Assembly: GCA_023052935.1 (NCBI GenBank) | Contig: CM041298.1 | Location: 60,134,217-60,198,216, forward strand | Direction of reading: 5' to 3' | Origin: Piezodorus guildinii | Lineage: Eukaryota > Arthropoda > Insecta > Hemiptera > Pentatomidae | DNA length: 64,000 bases | Part shown: piece after piece, positions 49,176 to 58,955 of the stretch | Numbering within the stretch: the stretch's first letter is position 1 | Layout: every line of letters begins with the position of its first letter | Program-made: the position numbers and the translations under genes | Notes under the pieces: generated by a model | Told to the model about the DNA's origin: nothing | The model's database searches: none | What the model saw: only the letters and a program-made list of their open reading frames with translations

Positions 49176-52001
49176 ATGGCGTCAGTTACTACTTTAGGAG
49201 TTCCAGTACTCGTCGGAACAAGTTTTAACAGCTGGTTTTTCAGAATGTCATCTATTTTGGAAAGAGAGCAGGTAAAAGATGTGTTGGAAGCAGATCCTCC
49301 TACCTCTAGCGCTGAGAAAAGGGAATTTCTCATTAAAGACTCGAAGGCAAAGTCCATCATTATCCAAGGCATTTCAGATAAACATCTGGAAATAATCATG
49401 GATTGCCAAACTTCTAAGGAAATGATAACTGCTTTAAAGAAGGTTTTTGTCAGATCTACCTCTTTTTCAAAATTGACTTGGTACAGAAAGTTGATGGGCC
49501 TAAAATATTCTCTTCAAGGAAATATGGAAGAACATTTTTTGGCATTTGATACCATTATCCGAAACCTTCAAGAACAAGGCACAGTTCTAGGGGAGTCAGA
49601 CAAGGTATGTCACCTTTTGATGTCTTTACCAGATGAATTCAACACAGTTGTGACAGCTCTAGAAACTAATTTAGAAGTCCAAATGGATTTTGTGAGAGCC
49701 AGACTTCTAGATACAGATACAAAGTTAAAGTCAAAGTCATCAGCTAGTGCATCATCATCAGAAGTATCATTTAAAGCACAGAGTGGTTGCTTTATATGTG
49801 GGGATAAAAGACATTTCAAGGCACAGTGTCCCAAAAATAAGCAGAACCGTGGAAGTAAATCCTTTAATAGAAGCTTTCGTGGGAAAAGAAGAGGAACAAT
49901 CCAGGGTAATTCAGCAGATGTAGATGAAGAAGTTGTAATGGTGGCCCTAAATTGTGGTAATATTAAACTATCATCTAACAATGTGTTTTTAGTCGATTCA
50001 GGTGTGAGTAACCATCTTTTTAAGGCAGAATTGGAACCCCTTTTGTCAAATGTTTCGAATCTTGATCATGATGTTGCCATACATATAGCTAATGGTGATA
50101 AAATGTTTACTAGAAAAGAAGGTACCCTAAGAGTAACCTCTCAAGGTAGGATTGTAAACATTAAAGGTTTAATAGTCCCGGGGTTAAAACATAATTTATT
50201 ATCAGTGAGTGCAGTTACCTCAAAAGGCTTAAAAGTGATTACAGACTCTAAGGAGATGAAAATCTGCGGAAGAAATTTTAAGCTAAGTTGTCCACGAGTG
50301 AATGGATTGTACATATTTACGTTTGATCAACCCAGTGATAATCAAGTCAAGTGCAACATTACAAGTGCTACGGATGGAGATTTATGGCATAAACGGCTAG
50401 GACATTTGAATCGGCATGGACTCAAAAGTTTAGGATTACCCTATAGTGACAAGAAGTGTTCGGCATGCATTGAAGGTAAAGCTACTAGACAACCCTTTTC
50501 AAATAATAGGAAACGCACTTCAAAGGTTGGTGAATTAATTCACTCTGATATATGTGGTCCTTTCAATCCTGAATCAGTTGAAGGCCATAGGTATATGCAG
50601 GTGATTTTAGACGACTTTACTCATTTTGTGTACGTTAAACTTCTCCATATGAAAAGCGAAGCTGAAACAAACCTGATGGATTATATAGCGGAACTAGAAA
50701 GGCAACAGGGTGTCCCAGTGAAAAGGCTACGTTTAGATAATGGAGGAGAATTTACGTCTAAATTTTTTCAAAAATATTGTTCAGATAAAGGTATAAAATT
50801 AAAATATTCATTGCCATATAGCCCTCAAATGAACGGAAAGAGTGAAAGAATGAATAGGACACTATTAGACATGATGCGTACTAAGGTATCAGATTCCGGT
50901 ATCCCCAAGTTCTTGTGGGGGGAAGCAGCTCGATGTTGTGCGTATGAACTGAATAGGTCACCTACTTCAGCCTTAAGTAAAGGTGAAACTCCCTCATTAA
51001 TATGGAATGGCAGAAATGATCTGTCTAAACTTCGTATATTTGGTTGCCGAGCATGGCCTACCATTCTTCCTAAAGGTTCCAAATTGGATCCCAGAAGCAA
51101 GGAGGGGGTGATGGTTGGTTATTGTGGTGGTGGGTATAGGATTTGGTTGCCAGACGAGCAGAAAGTTATTAGATCTAGAGATGTGATATTCGAGGAGAGC
51201 CAAATGCCCTATAAAGAAGTTAAAAATGTACCTATTGTCTATCATAATAGTGGTGGAAGCTATGAAGAGGGAAGGAAAAATGGTGAAGAGAATAAAACTA
51301 ATATTTCAGAGCAGCCAGAAGATACTTCTAGACCTCAGAATGATTGTAATCCAGAGCAGTCAGAAAACCCTTCAAGACTTCAGAATGAAGAATCCAATCC
51401 AGAGCATTCAGAAGAAACTTCTAGACCTCAGAGAAACCGGTCAAAACCTCATTTCCTAAATGATTATGAGTTATATAATGCATACTGTATGGTAAGCCGA
51501 TCAGATGGAGTTCCATCATCTTATGAGGATGCTAATAAAAAGGAGGAATGGCAGGAAGCCATTATTAAAGAACTAAAAGCTCATGAGAAGATGAACACTT
51601 GGTCTGAAGAGGAAGCACCGAACGGAAGCAATCCCATAGCTTGGCATTCAAGAAAGCAAGCATGTGTGGCTCTTTCAACGATGGAAGCGGAGTACATTGC
51701 AGCAGGAATGGCATCACAGGAAATTGTGAGTTTAAGTGGTATAATTAGTGAGTTTAGTGGTGAAACAGTAAGTGGAAAACTGTTGGTGGATAACACTAGT
51801 GCTATAGCTTTTATAAAGAATTGTGAAAACTCTAAACGAGCAAAACACATTGATATAAAATTCCATTTTGTTAAAGATCTTATTTCCAAAGAAATAATAT
51901 CTGTGGAACACATCAATTCTGACCGCAATGTGGCAGATTTGTTCACAAAACCACTTGCCTTTGATAAGTTTCAAATGTTTCGGAAGGCTTTAATTAATTA
52001 A
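49176..52001 (+). CDS. Copia Gag-protease-integrase-RNase H polyprotein, RT missing
   Basis: A single open frame of 941 residues from the ATG at 49176. Domains: Gag (about 1-200, with a UBN2-like centre); zinc knuckle CX2CX4HX4C at 205-218; aspartic protease DSG at 274-276; GAG-pre-integrase LWHKRLGH at 403-410 with its zinc-binding Cys pair; integrase core D458, D521 and E557 with D-X35-E spacing; copia C-terminal region to about 690; a charged repeat stretch PEDTSRPQ/PEHSEETSRPQ; then the start of the RT domain (EEWQEAIIKELKAHEKMNTW). The frame jumps there to the end of RNase H (NPIAWHSRKQACVALSTMEA, with E839 and D872). The whole RT and the first RNase H acid are absent. Copia polyproteins are usually about 1400 residues. 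The frame is preserved across the deletion. Confidence 0.92.
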   Translation: MASVTTLGVPVLVGTSFNSWFFRMSSILEREQVKDVLEADPPTSSAEKREFLIKDSKAKSIIIQGISDKHLEIIMDCQTSKEMITALKKVFVRSTSFSKLTWYRKLMGLKYSLQGNMEEHFLAFDTIIRNLQEQGTVLGESDKVCHLLMSLPDEFNTVVTALETNLEVQMDFVRARLLDTDTKLKSKSSASASSSEVSFKAQSGCFICGDKRHFKAQCPKNKQNRGSKSFNRSFRGKRRGTIQGNSADVDEEVVMVALNCGNIKLSSNNVFLVDSGVSNHLFKAELEPLLSNVSNLDHDVAIHIANGDKMFTRKEGTLRVTSQGRIVNIKGLIVPGLKHNLLSVSAVTSKGLKVITDSKEMKICGRNFKLSCPRVNGLYIFTFDQPSDNQVKCNITSATDGDLWHKRLGHLNRHGLKSLGLPYSDKKCSACIEGKATRQPFSNNRKRTSKVGELIHSDICGPFNPESVEGHRYMQVILDDFTHFVYVKLLHMKSEAETNLMDYIAELERQQGVPVKRLRLDNGGEFTSKFFQKYCSDKGIKLKYSLPYSPQMNGKSERMNRTLLDMMRTKVSDSGIPKFLWGEAARCCAYELNRSPTSALSKGETPSLIWNGRNDLSKLRIFGCRAWPTILPKGSKLDPRSKEGVMVGYCGGGYRIWLPDEQKVIRSRDVIFEESQMPYKEVKNVPIVYHNSGGSYEEGRKNGEENKTNISEQPEDTSRPQNDCNPEQSENPSRLQNEESNPEHSEETSRPQRNRSKPHFLNDYELYNAYCMVSRSDGVPSSYEDANKKEEWQEAIIKELKAHEKMNTWSEEEAPNGSNPIAWHSRKQACVALSTMEAEYIAAGMASQEIVSLSGIISEFSGETVSGKLLVDNTSAIAFIKNCENSKRAKHIDIKFHFVKDLISKEIISVEHINSDRNVADLFTKPLAFDKFQMFRKALIN

Positions 52002-52034
52002 TATATTAATGTCATGTATATATATTGTGCTAAA

Positions 52035-52170
52035 ATTGTTGTATAGAATTTTGTAATAGTATAATATTTTACTTGCTTTGTTGTATAGAATTTTTTAATA
52101 GAATAATATTTTTACTTGTTTTGTGGTGTAGAATTTTGTAGTAGAATAATATTTTTACTTGTTTTGTATG
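52035..52170 (+). repeat. Three ~46-bp tandem repeats in copia 3' noncoding region
   Basis: The unit GTATAGAATTTTGTAATAG, then ATAATATTTTTACTTGTTT, occurs three times with small changes between the stop codon and the 3' LTR. Confidence 0.8.
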
Positions 52171-52232
52171 TGAGATACAATTGAATATTTACTGTGTATG
52201 TATATATTTGAAAACATTCAATTGAGGGGGTG

Positions 52233-52430
52233 TGTTAAATATCGATTGTATATGTAAAGATAGTTGTGGCACTGAACTTTCACCTAGGTGTACAGCAGCC
52301 CAACAACAAACAGTACAGTACAGTTGGTAGCGTCCCCTGCGCCATGTTGTTTGTATATATAGCAGTAATAAACAAGCTGTCTAGTACAAGGTTCTTTTAT
52401 TCCACTGCCTAATACTCTATAACTTTAAAA
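52233..52430 (+). repeat. Copia 3' LTR
   Basis: 198 bp, identical to the 5' LTR except for one transition. Confidence 0.95.
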
Positions 52431-52748
52431 ATACCTTTACCAAATCAGATCCCAATAATCTCCATACATCCACAGTCTCCTACAATTTAAATCCCCAGTC
52501 CACTCACTTGAAACAAGATCGCGCCATTCCGACCTTTACTTTCCTTAATATGTCCGCTCCTCTACTTTCTGGATTTCTCTACCTACTCATATCCGCCATG
52601 CTGCTTCTCTCTCCTCATTCAAATCCCAACTTTTCCAATACCTTTTACTATCCCAAAAAGACGCTTAAAACTGTGATATTTATATTCCTGACATCACACT
52701 TTAAAAGAAAAGTAATATTTGTTCATTGTTTTTATTTAAACCCTGTTA

Positions 52749-53444
52749 CGAGGCATGTTTTTTAAGTAAGTACCGTTTTGGAACTAAAAAAAGATGTGCA
52801 AAGATATCGTTATAATTTTATTTTTACATGAAAGCCTGTACCTTAATCTACTTTTCTACATAATTTCCATGAATTTCGCACTTGTCATAACACGGCAACA
52901 GTTTTTGAATACCTTCCTCAAAAAATTCTGCGGCCTTTCTCGGCGTTCTCGGTCACAATGCGATATTGATACAAAATCTACGCGAATATTGAGGAACGCA
53001 ATCGGACAATGATGAAATTGTAAAGCGTCTATTTTCTCTCAACTTTTCGTCCACTTTCTGCACCAAATCTTCATTAACGACCGAAGGAAGCCCACTCCGT
53101 TCTTCATCACGCACATTTGTGCGGCCATCTTTAAATGCTCACCCATTTCCTTACTATTCCAGCACTCATAATGTTTTGTCCGATAACTTCAACGATCTCA
53201 TGATGAATATCGATCGGTTTTTACGCCTTTAGCACTAAAGTTAACAAGCCAGGCGGTAGAATTTTTTGAGGAGGTTATTCAAAAACTGGTGCCTCATGCG
53301 TTATGACAAGTGCCTCAAAATTCATGGAAATTATGTAGAAAAGTAGATTAAGGTACAAGCTTTCATGTTAAAATAAAATTATTGCGATATCTTTGCACGC
53401 TTTTTTTTAATTCCAAAACGGTACTTACTTAAAAAACTGCCTCG
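52749..53444 (-). mobile_element. Rearranged mariner, two 3' ends
   Basis: Flanked by TA at 52747-52748 and 53445-53446. Both ends start CGAGGC and share TTTTTTAAGTAAGTACCGTT, read inward. The minus strand carries remnants of the transposase N-terminal part (EIVEVIGQNIM, then NEDLVQKVDEKLRENRRFT) joined to its C-terminal end (FFEEGIQKLLPCYDKC, then the stop). The plus strand near the right end carries a second, damaged copy of the same C-terminal tail. The catalytic core is absent. The element lies in the 3' UTR of LINE-1A. Confidence 0.85.
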
Positions 53445-53702
53445 TATATTTTAATTTATTTTTAATTTTGTTCAACACAATATTTACCAAGAACTGTTTT
53501 TATTTTATCATTGTGTATATTTTTTTGTATATATGTGTGGATATTCGTGTGTGATATAAACACCTAAATTAACTCATCAGTGTAATTAGTAATTAATTAT
53601 GTTCCTTCTGTCTGTTGGCCAGACATGTTGTATATTTAAACTGTACAATTCTGTTATTCTTAGAGGACCCAGTCCCAGAATAAAAATTATTTTCTATTCT
53701 AT

Positions 53703-54410
53703 CAAATATTTAGTAAGAGAAAATATTGTGATGTAAAAATTTTCGTATTCCAGTTTTCAACAAAAATACACTTTTTAGGGTCCCTAGGGGTTTTAGGGTA
53801 TTTCTAAATAACCAATTCCCTCAAAAAGGTCTCTGTGTGTATGTGCTCAATCTAGCTTGAAAATGATAAGTTTTATAAAATTGAAATTTCATATTTTAGA
53901 AGCGTATTTACCTGAGATGTTACAGCAACTTTTTCAACAAAATCGCCTGACCGGAAGTGCTACTTTATATCAAGCATTTTGCACCTTTTTACAAATTACT
54001 CAAAAACGGCTTTAACGATTTTGATTAAACTCGCTTTATCGATAAAAAATTTAATGGTATGTATGATTCATTCTGATTGAAATAGTTTGATAGGGCTTAA
54101 ATCCCGATGTTTTAAATTGTCTTCCTCGTATAATATACCATTGGAAAGCTAAATATTTTTAGAAAAAAATGTATCTTATGTACACAGTTGTAAAAGGTAA
54201 TGCAGAAAAATAAAATGAACATAAACTTTAATGATTATTGTAGATAATAATTTAATATTGTTATATTATTTAATCTAAATAATATGTTACCAGAGAAAGT
54301 TAATATAATTGTAAGTATTTTCAACTTAACTTTATTTCATAAAAATTAATAATACATTGATTTTAACTACGGAGATAAGCGAAAGCCGTGTTCTGCGTGC
54401 ACCAGATTTT
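53703..54410 (-). repeat. Family A, remainder of the nested copy
   Basis: Continues from the end at 47982-48006 across the LINE insertion. Shows AATATTTAGTAAGAGAAAATA, the GGGTCCCTAGG block, and ends at AAGCGAAAGCCGTGTTCTGC. Confidence 0.75.
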
Positions 54411-54879
54411 TTTTATTCCAGCTAGTGATGATCAAATAAAAGAAAACTCAATATATTTTATTTTTTTATTATCATTTCCCTAAATATTTTTATTTTGCTT
54501 TAAGTGATTTTAAAAATGATTGATCATGTTGAATTATTTTTTGTGCCTTATAAAATGTTTTTTAACCATTGATGTTTTTATGATAGCGATAACATTTAAT
54601 AACAAACATTTCCTACTTTAGGGTATCATCCTGTAGAATAAACCTCATCACCTGATTAATCCTGATAAATATACTATAATCTATTTGTAATATAAGCTTT
54701 GTGAATATTTTTTCCTATGCTTTCCAAGCCAATAGATATGTTATCAATATCAATGCACTTAAGATAATTTGCTTAAATAAATCTTTTCCTCATATTGCAA
54801 AGTTATATAATATTTATTTTTAATCGATTGACTTTTCTTTTTTTTTTTGTACAAGGTTTTCCATTAACCTTATTTTTTA
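54411..54879. other. No gene seen
   Basis: AT-rich spacer between two divergent family A copies. Confidence 0.4.
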
Positions 54880-55787
54880 AAAAATCTGTTGAGGACCACA
54901 CACGACTTTCACTTACCTACAGTGTTAAAATAAAAAAAAACTGTTAAATATACTTCAATTTGAAAAATAGTTTAAGTTGATTTTAATAAAACATGCATTC
55001 ATTTTCGTTGGAAACATATGATTTAGATTAAATAATATAACTATATTAAATTGTTAATCAGTAATAAGTTTATTCCTCATTAGTTACTTCATATTAATTT
55101 TTACAACTTTGTGTATCAGATAATATTTTTTCTAAAATCTTTCTCTTTCCAACGGTATATTATACGTCTATATTACTGTCCTCATTATAAACAAAAAAAA
55201 AATTACATAGAAAAAATAGTTTTGATCTTTTATCCCCTTTAGTTGTTCGTCAAATCTGTCCAACTTGTATATTTAGAAATCCTTTATCAAGGCTGATAAG
55301 ATGATATGGTTAAATTTTACAAAATTAAAGGTAGCTTAGATGAAGAAAATTTAAAATATCGGCATTTAAGTCCTGTCAGAGTATTTCAATCAGAATGAAA
55401 CATACCCTGAATGATGTTTAAGCCCGTTAAATTTTTCATCGATATAGCGAGTTTAATCAAAATCGTTAAAGCCGTTTTCGAGAAAATCGTAAAAAGGTGT
55501 AAAATACATGGTATAAAGTGGCTCTTCTGGCTAACCGATTTTGATGAAAAAGTTACTGAAACATCTCGTGAGTATGGTTGTCTTGTTTATGAAATTTGAT
55601 TTTCGTACACCTTTTCGTTTTAGTGCTGGACTTACCAAAAAACACACATAGACCTTTTGCAGGACTCGGTTATTTTGACTCAGGGGGCCCTAAAACGTGT
55701 ATTTCCATTGAAAATTCGATTTCGCAAATTTTCACGATCGCAATACTTTCCCTTACTATATATTTCATTCATAGGTGAGTGAAAGTA
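54880..55787 (+). repeat. Family A, full length
   Basis: Starts AAATCTGTTGAGGACCACAC, then ACTTTCACTTACCTACAG. Ends TTCATAGGTGAGTGAAAGT. Nearly colinear with 46675-47560. Confidence 0.8.
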
Positions 55788-55865
55788 ATAACCGTCTGGA
55801 TCTATTTATTATTTCTTTTGATATTATTAAATTATTATTATATATTACTTTTTAATATTTTAAGA

Positions 55866-56155
55866 AAGCTTCGTGGTCTGGTGGATAGAGTATTAGTCTA
55901 CTGTTCTACGGGTCCCGGCTGACTGAGGCAGAATTATTTCAGCCGTAGAACAACCCTGGGATATGGGGACCCTCCTGGGCACACCCTTCCTCTATAAAGT
56001 GGGTACCCAAAATTGAGGGGGAACATGGCTGCCGAGCGTGATCAAGGCCTAATCACCTCCTTACAAAGCCTTGACCGTGAAACTATACGAATCTCTATAT
56101 GTACTGAACCTGAAAGCCAAAGAACCTTCATGGGTTGTAGAAGTACAGGATTTAG
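55866..56155 (+). mobile_element. SINE-3, tRNA-derived
   Basis: The head CTTCGTGGTCTGGTGGATAG has an A-box-like sequence. The body contains GGGTACCCAAAATTGAGGGG and CAAGGCCTAATCACCTCC. Related copies are at 44165-44440 and, partial, at 7828-7925. The B-box region is degenerate (GGTCCCGGCTGACTG). Confidence 0.68.
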
Positions 56156-56167
56156 TTAGGCTATAAT

Positions 56168-56184
56168 ATTACTTTCACTTACCT
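56168..56184 (-). repeat. Family A end left of the palindrome
   Basis: TACTTTCACTTACC is the family A terminus. The palindrome begins directly after it. Confidence 0.6.
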
Positions 56185-56194
56185 ATATATAGCA

Positions 56195-56392
56195 CTTCCA
56201 AGTCAATTGTAACCTTTTCCAAGTCAAATGTAACTTTTTCCAAGTCAAATGTAACCTTTTCCAAGTCAAATGTAACCCTTTCCATTTCAAATGTCACCTT
56301 TTCCAAGTCAAATGTAACTTTTTCCATTTCAAATGTCACCTTTTCCATTTCAAATGTTACCTTTTCCAAGTCAAATGTCACCTTTTTCTTCA
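56195..56392 (-). repeat. 21-bp tandem array, left outer arm
   Basis: Units of the type AAGGTNACATTTGACTTGGAA or AAAT-GGAA variant (minus strand), about nine copies in one frame encoding heptads KVTF(D/E)(L/M)E. There is no ATG, and the array has no flanking coding sequence. Confidence 0.9.
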
Positions 56393-56689
56393 CTTCTAGC
56401 CTTAAATAGCCCGTTTTATTTATTTATTTATTGAAAAATAATTAGTTTAATTAAAATTATGACTTTTTTAATAATTTTGGCATATCATATCACTGTTTTT
56501 TTTTTGTGTTTTTTTAGATATTTGATATCAAGTTCTGTTTTTACGAACTAATATTTAAAAAAATATTTAGTTTTAAAATAGTTATTGATTTTGAATTTTT
56601 AGAGGGGAGGGATAGTTTTTGGGAATAATTAATGTGTTTTCGGGTATTATAATGACGTTTTTAAAGATGTATTTTTTTATCGCTCGCGT

Positions 56690-58310
56690 GCATATTAACT
56701 CGCATTTACTTTTAATGTTTTTTATTGATATAGGGATTAATTATTGTGCTTTCGGGTGGTTATGATTACGTTTTTCGAGCTGTATTTTTTATCGCTCATG
56801 TATATTTCCACTCGCATTTACTTTTTATGTTTTTTATTGATATAGGGATGAATTATTGTGCTTTCGGGTGGTTATGGTTACGTTTTTTGAGCTCTATCTT
56901 TTATGGCTCATGCGTATTTCAACTCGCATTTACTTTCAATGTTTTTTATTGATATAGGGATGAATTATTGTGTTTTCGGGTGGTTATGATTACGTTTTTC
57001 GAGCTGTATCCTTTATCGCTCATGCGTATTTCAACTTGCACTTACTTATAATGTTTTTTATTGATATAGGCATTAATTGTTGTGTTTTCCGGTGGTTATG
57101 ATTACGTTTTTTGAGCTCTATCTTTTATCGCTCTTGGATATTTCAACTAGCATTTACTGTTACCGTCTTTTATTGATGTAGGGATTAATTATTGTTCTTT
57201 CGGGTGGTTATGATTACGTTTTTGAGCTCTATCTTTTATGGCTCATGCGTATTTCAACTCGCATTTACTTTTTATGTTTTTTATTGATATAGGGATAAAT
57301 TATCGTGCATACGGGTGGTTATGATTACATTTTTTGAGCTCTATCCTTTATCGCTCTTGGATATTTCAACTAGCATTTACTGTTACCGTCTTTTATTGAT
57401 GTAGGGATTAATTATTGTTCTTTCGGGTGGTTATGATTACGTTTTTCGAGCTGTATCTTTTATGGCTCATGCGTATTTCAACTCGCATTTACTTTTTATG
57501 TTTTTTATTGATATAGGGATAAATTATCGTGCATACGGGTGGTTATGATTACGTTTTTCGAGCTGTATCTTTTATCGCTCATGCGTATTTCAACTTGCAC
57601 TTACTTATAATGTTTTTTATTGATATAGGCATTAATTGTTGTGTTTTCGGATGGTTATGATTACGTTTTTCGAGCTGTATCCTTTATCGCTCATGCGTAT
57701 TTCAACTTGCACTTACTTATAATGTTTTTTATTGATATAGGCATTAATTGTTGTGTTTTCGGGTGGTTATGATTACGTTTTTTGAGCTCTATCTTTTATC
57801 GCTCTTGGATATTTCAACTAGCATTTACTGTTACCGTCTTTTATTGATGTAGGGATTAATTATTGTTCTTTCGGGTGGTTATGATTACGTTTTTTGAGCT
57901 CTATCTTTTATGGCTCATGCGTATTTCAACTCGCATTTACTTTTTATGTTTTTTATTGATATAGGGATAAATTATCGTGCATACGGGTGGTTATGATTAC
58001 ATTTTTTGAGCTCTATCCTTTATCGCTCATGCGTATTTCAACTTGCACTTACTTTTAATGTTTTTGATTGATATAGGGATTAATTATCGTGCATTCGGGT
58101 GGTTATGATTACATTTTTTGAGCTCTATCCTTTATCGCTCATGCGTATTTCAACTTGCACTTACTTTTAATGTTTTTTATTGATCTAGGGATTAATTAAT
58201 GTGCTTTCGGGTGGTTATGGTTACGTTTTTTGAGCTCTATCTTTTATCGCTCATGCGTATTTCAACTCGCATTTACTTTTAACGTTTTTTTATTGATATA
58301 TAGGTTATTA
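56690..58310 (+). repeat. 112-bp tandem array, left arm
   Basis: The unit contains TTTTTTATTGATATAGGGAT, TTCGGGTGGTTATGATTACG, GAGCT(C/G)TATC and CATGCGTATTTCAACT. Copies start near 56721, 56833, 56945 and 57057, with spacing 112 bp. About fourteen copies are present; variants alternate in patterns that repeat every few units, suggesting higher-order duplications. Confidence 0.92.
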
Positions 58311-58955
58311 ATTGTATTTGCGTTTCTTGTAATTACGTTTTTTGAGCTGTATTTATTGTCGCTTGTTCGCATTTCAACTTGCATTTGCTTCTTATCTTTT
58401 TATTGTTATAGGCTGTTGCACAATGCTTTTTATTGTTGTTTTTGCACGTTCAGATTACTTTTTTGAACTGGATTTTACATCTCGCTTGCGCATTGTTTTA
58501 GATCACTTTTTATTTAAGTTAAAATGTGCACTAGCTATAAAAAAATGTCATAAACTCTATTAGTATTCCCGAAAACACTATAAACGACCACTCTATCAAA
58601 TATTCATGAAACAGGAACATAACTTGAAATGAGTAAAAGCGATAACAAATAAGGATCAAATAATGTTACAAGATCACCCGAAAATAGAATAAACGATTCC
58701 TCAATTAAATTATCAAATAATTGTAAGAACAAGTTAGGAAGTGGGTCCGTTATAAAATATTTAGTTAAAAAAACTTACTCAGGACGCTAAAAAAGGAACT
58801 ATAACTAATCCTTTTAAAAAAAAAATAATTTAAAAAAAATAATAAGATAGAAATAAATAAATAAATAAAAAAAAGCTAAATGATGTAGGTATATTCCAGC
58901 AACGTTATTATGAGAACTAAAAACAAAATAATCAATCCCAATATCAATCAAAAAC
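58311..58955. other. Palindrome centre (loop)
   Basis: From 58311 to about 58530 lie two strongly decayed 112-bp units. From 58560 to 58955 there is unique sequence with A-rich runs. No ORF of note and no transposase. Confidence 0.7.

Larger units (their letters stand above)
48870..52430 (+). mobile_element. Ty1/copia retrotransposon, young, RT-less
   Basis: Two 198-bp LTRs (48870-49067 and 52233-52430) differ at one position (C/T in the GAACTTYCACC segment). A 5-bp target duplication ATACC lies at 48865-48869 and 52431-52435 and exactly restores the LINE sequence. The primer-binding site GGTTATGGGCCCAGAG follows the 5' LTR directly and matches the copia-type internal initiator-tRNA primer site. 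The polypurine tract ATTGAGGGGG precedes the 3' LTR. LTRs begin TGTTAAA and end TTTAAAA instead of the usual CA. Confidence 0.95.
48007..53702 (+). mobile_element. LINE-1A, 5'-truncated, host of copia and mariner
   Basis: The LINE starts in RT, with FSKAF near 48030. The ORF from 48197 shows GSSISPLLFNCNINDLPNS, the intact YADD motif and the thumb. It is cut at 48869 by a copia element and resumes at 52431 with the LINE C terminus. A mariner derivative interrupts its 3' UTR at 52749. The 3' end AGAGGACCCAGTCCCAGAAT lies at about 53663-53682. The LINE is itself inserted in a family A copy. Confidence 0.88.

Noticed and set aside
51605..51635. RT absence explained by retrotransposition of a spliced RNA
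   Set aside because: Possible in principle, since copia makes a spliced RNA, but I saw no donor/acceptor remnant to support it, and the known copia splicing removes more than the RT. A simple deletion is the more economical reading.
51581..51946. 121-codon minus-strand ORF
   Set aside because: Antisense shadow of the copia RNase H segment.
56175..56393. 72-codon repeat ORF as a real gene (and its mirror at 60791-61009)
   Set aside because: No ATG, no splice or promoter context; it is the translation of a 21-bp tandem array inside a palindromic element. Reported as a finding, not as a gene.
56746..56952. 68-codon ORF shared by both palindrome arms
   Set aside because: It is the translation of two 112-bp repeat units; identity between arms reflects the DNA palindrome, not coding constraint.
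56690..58310. CRISPR-like array
   Set aside because: Units of 112 bp are contiguous tandem repeats with no spacers, in an animal genome.
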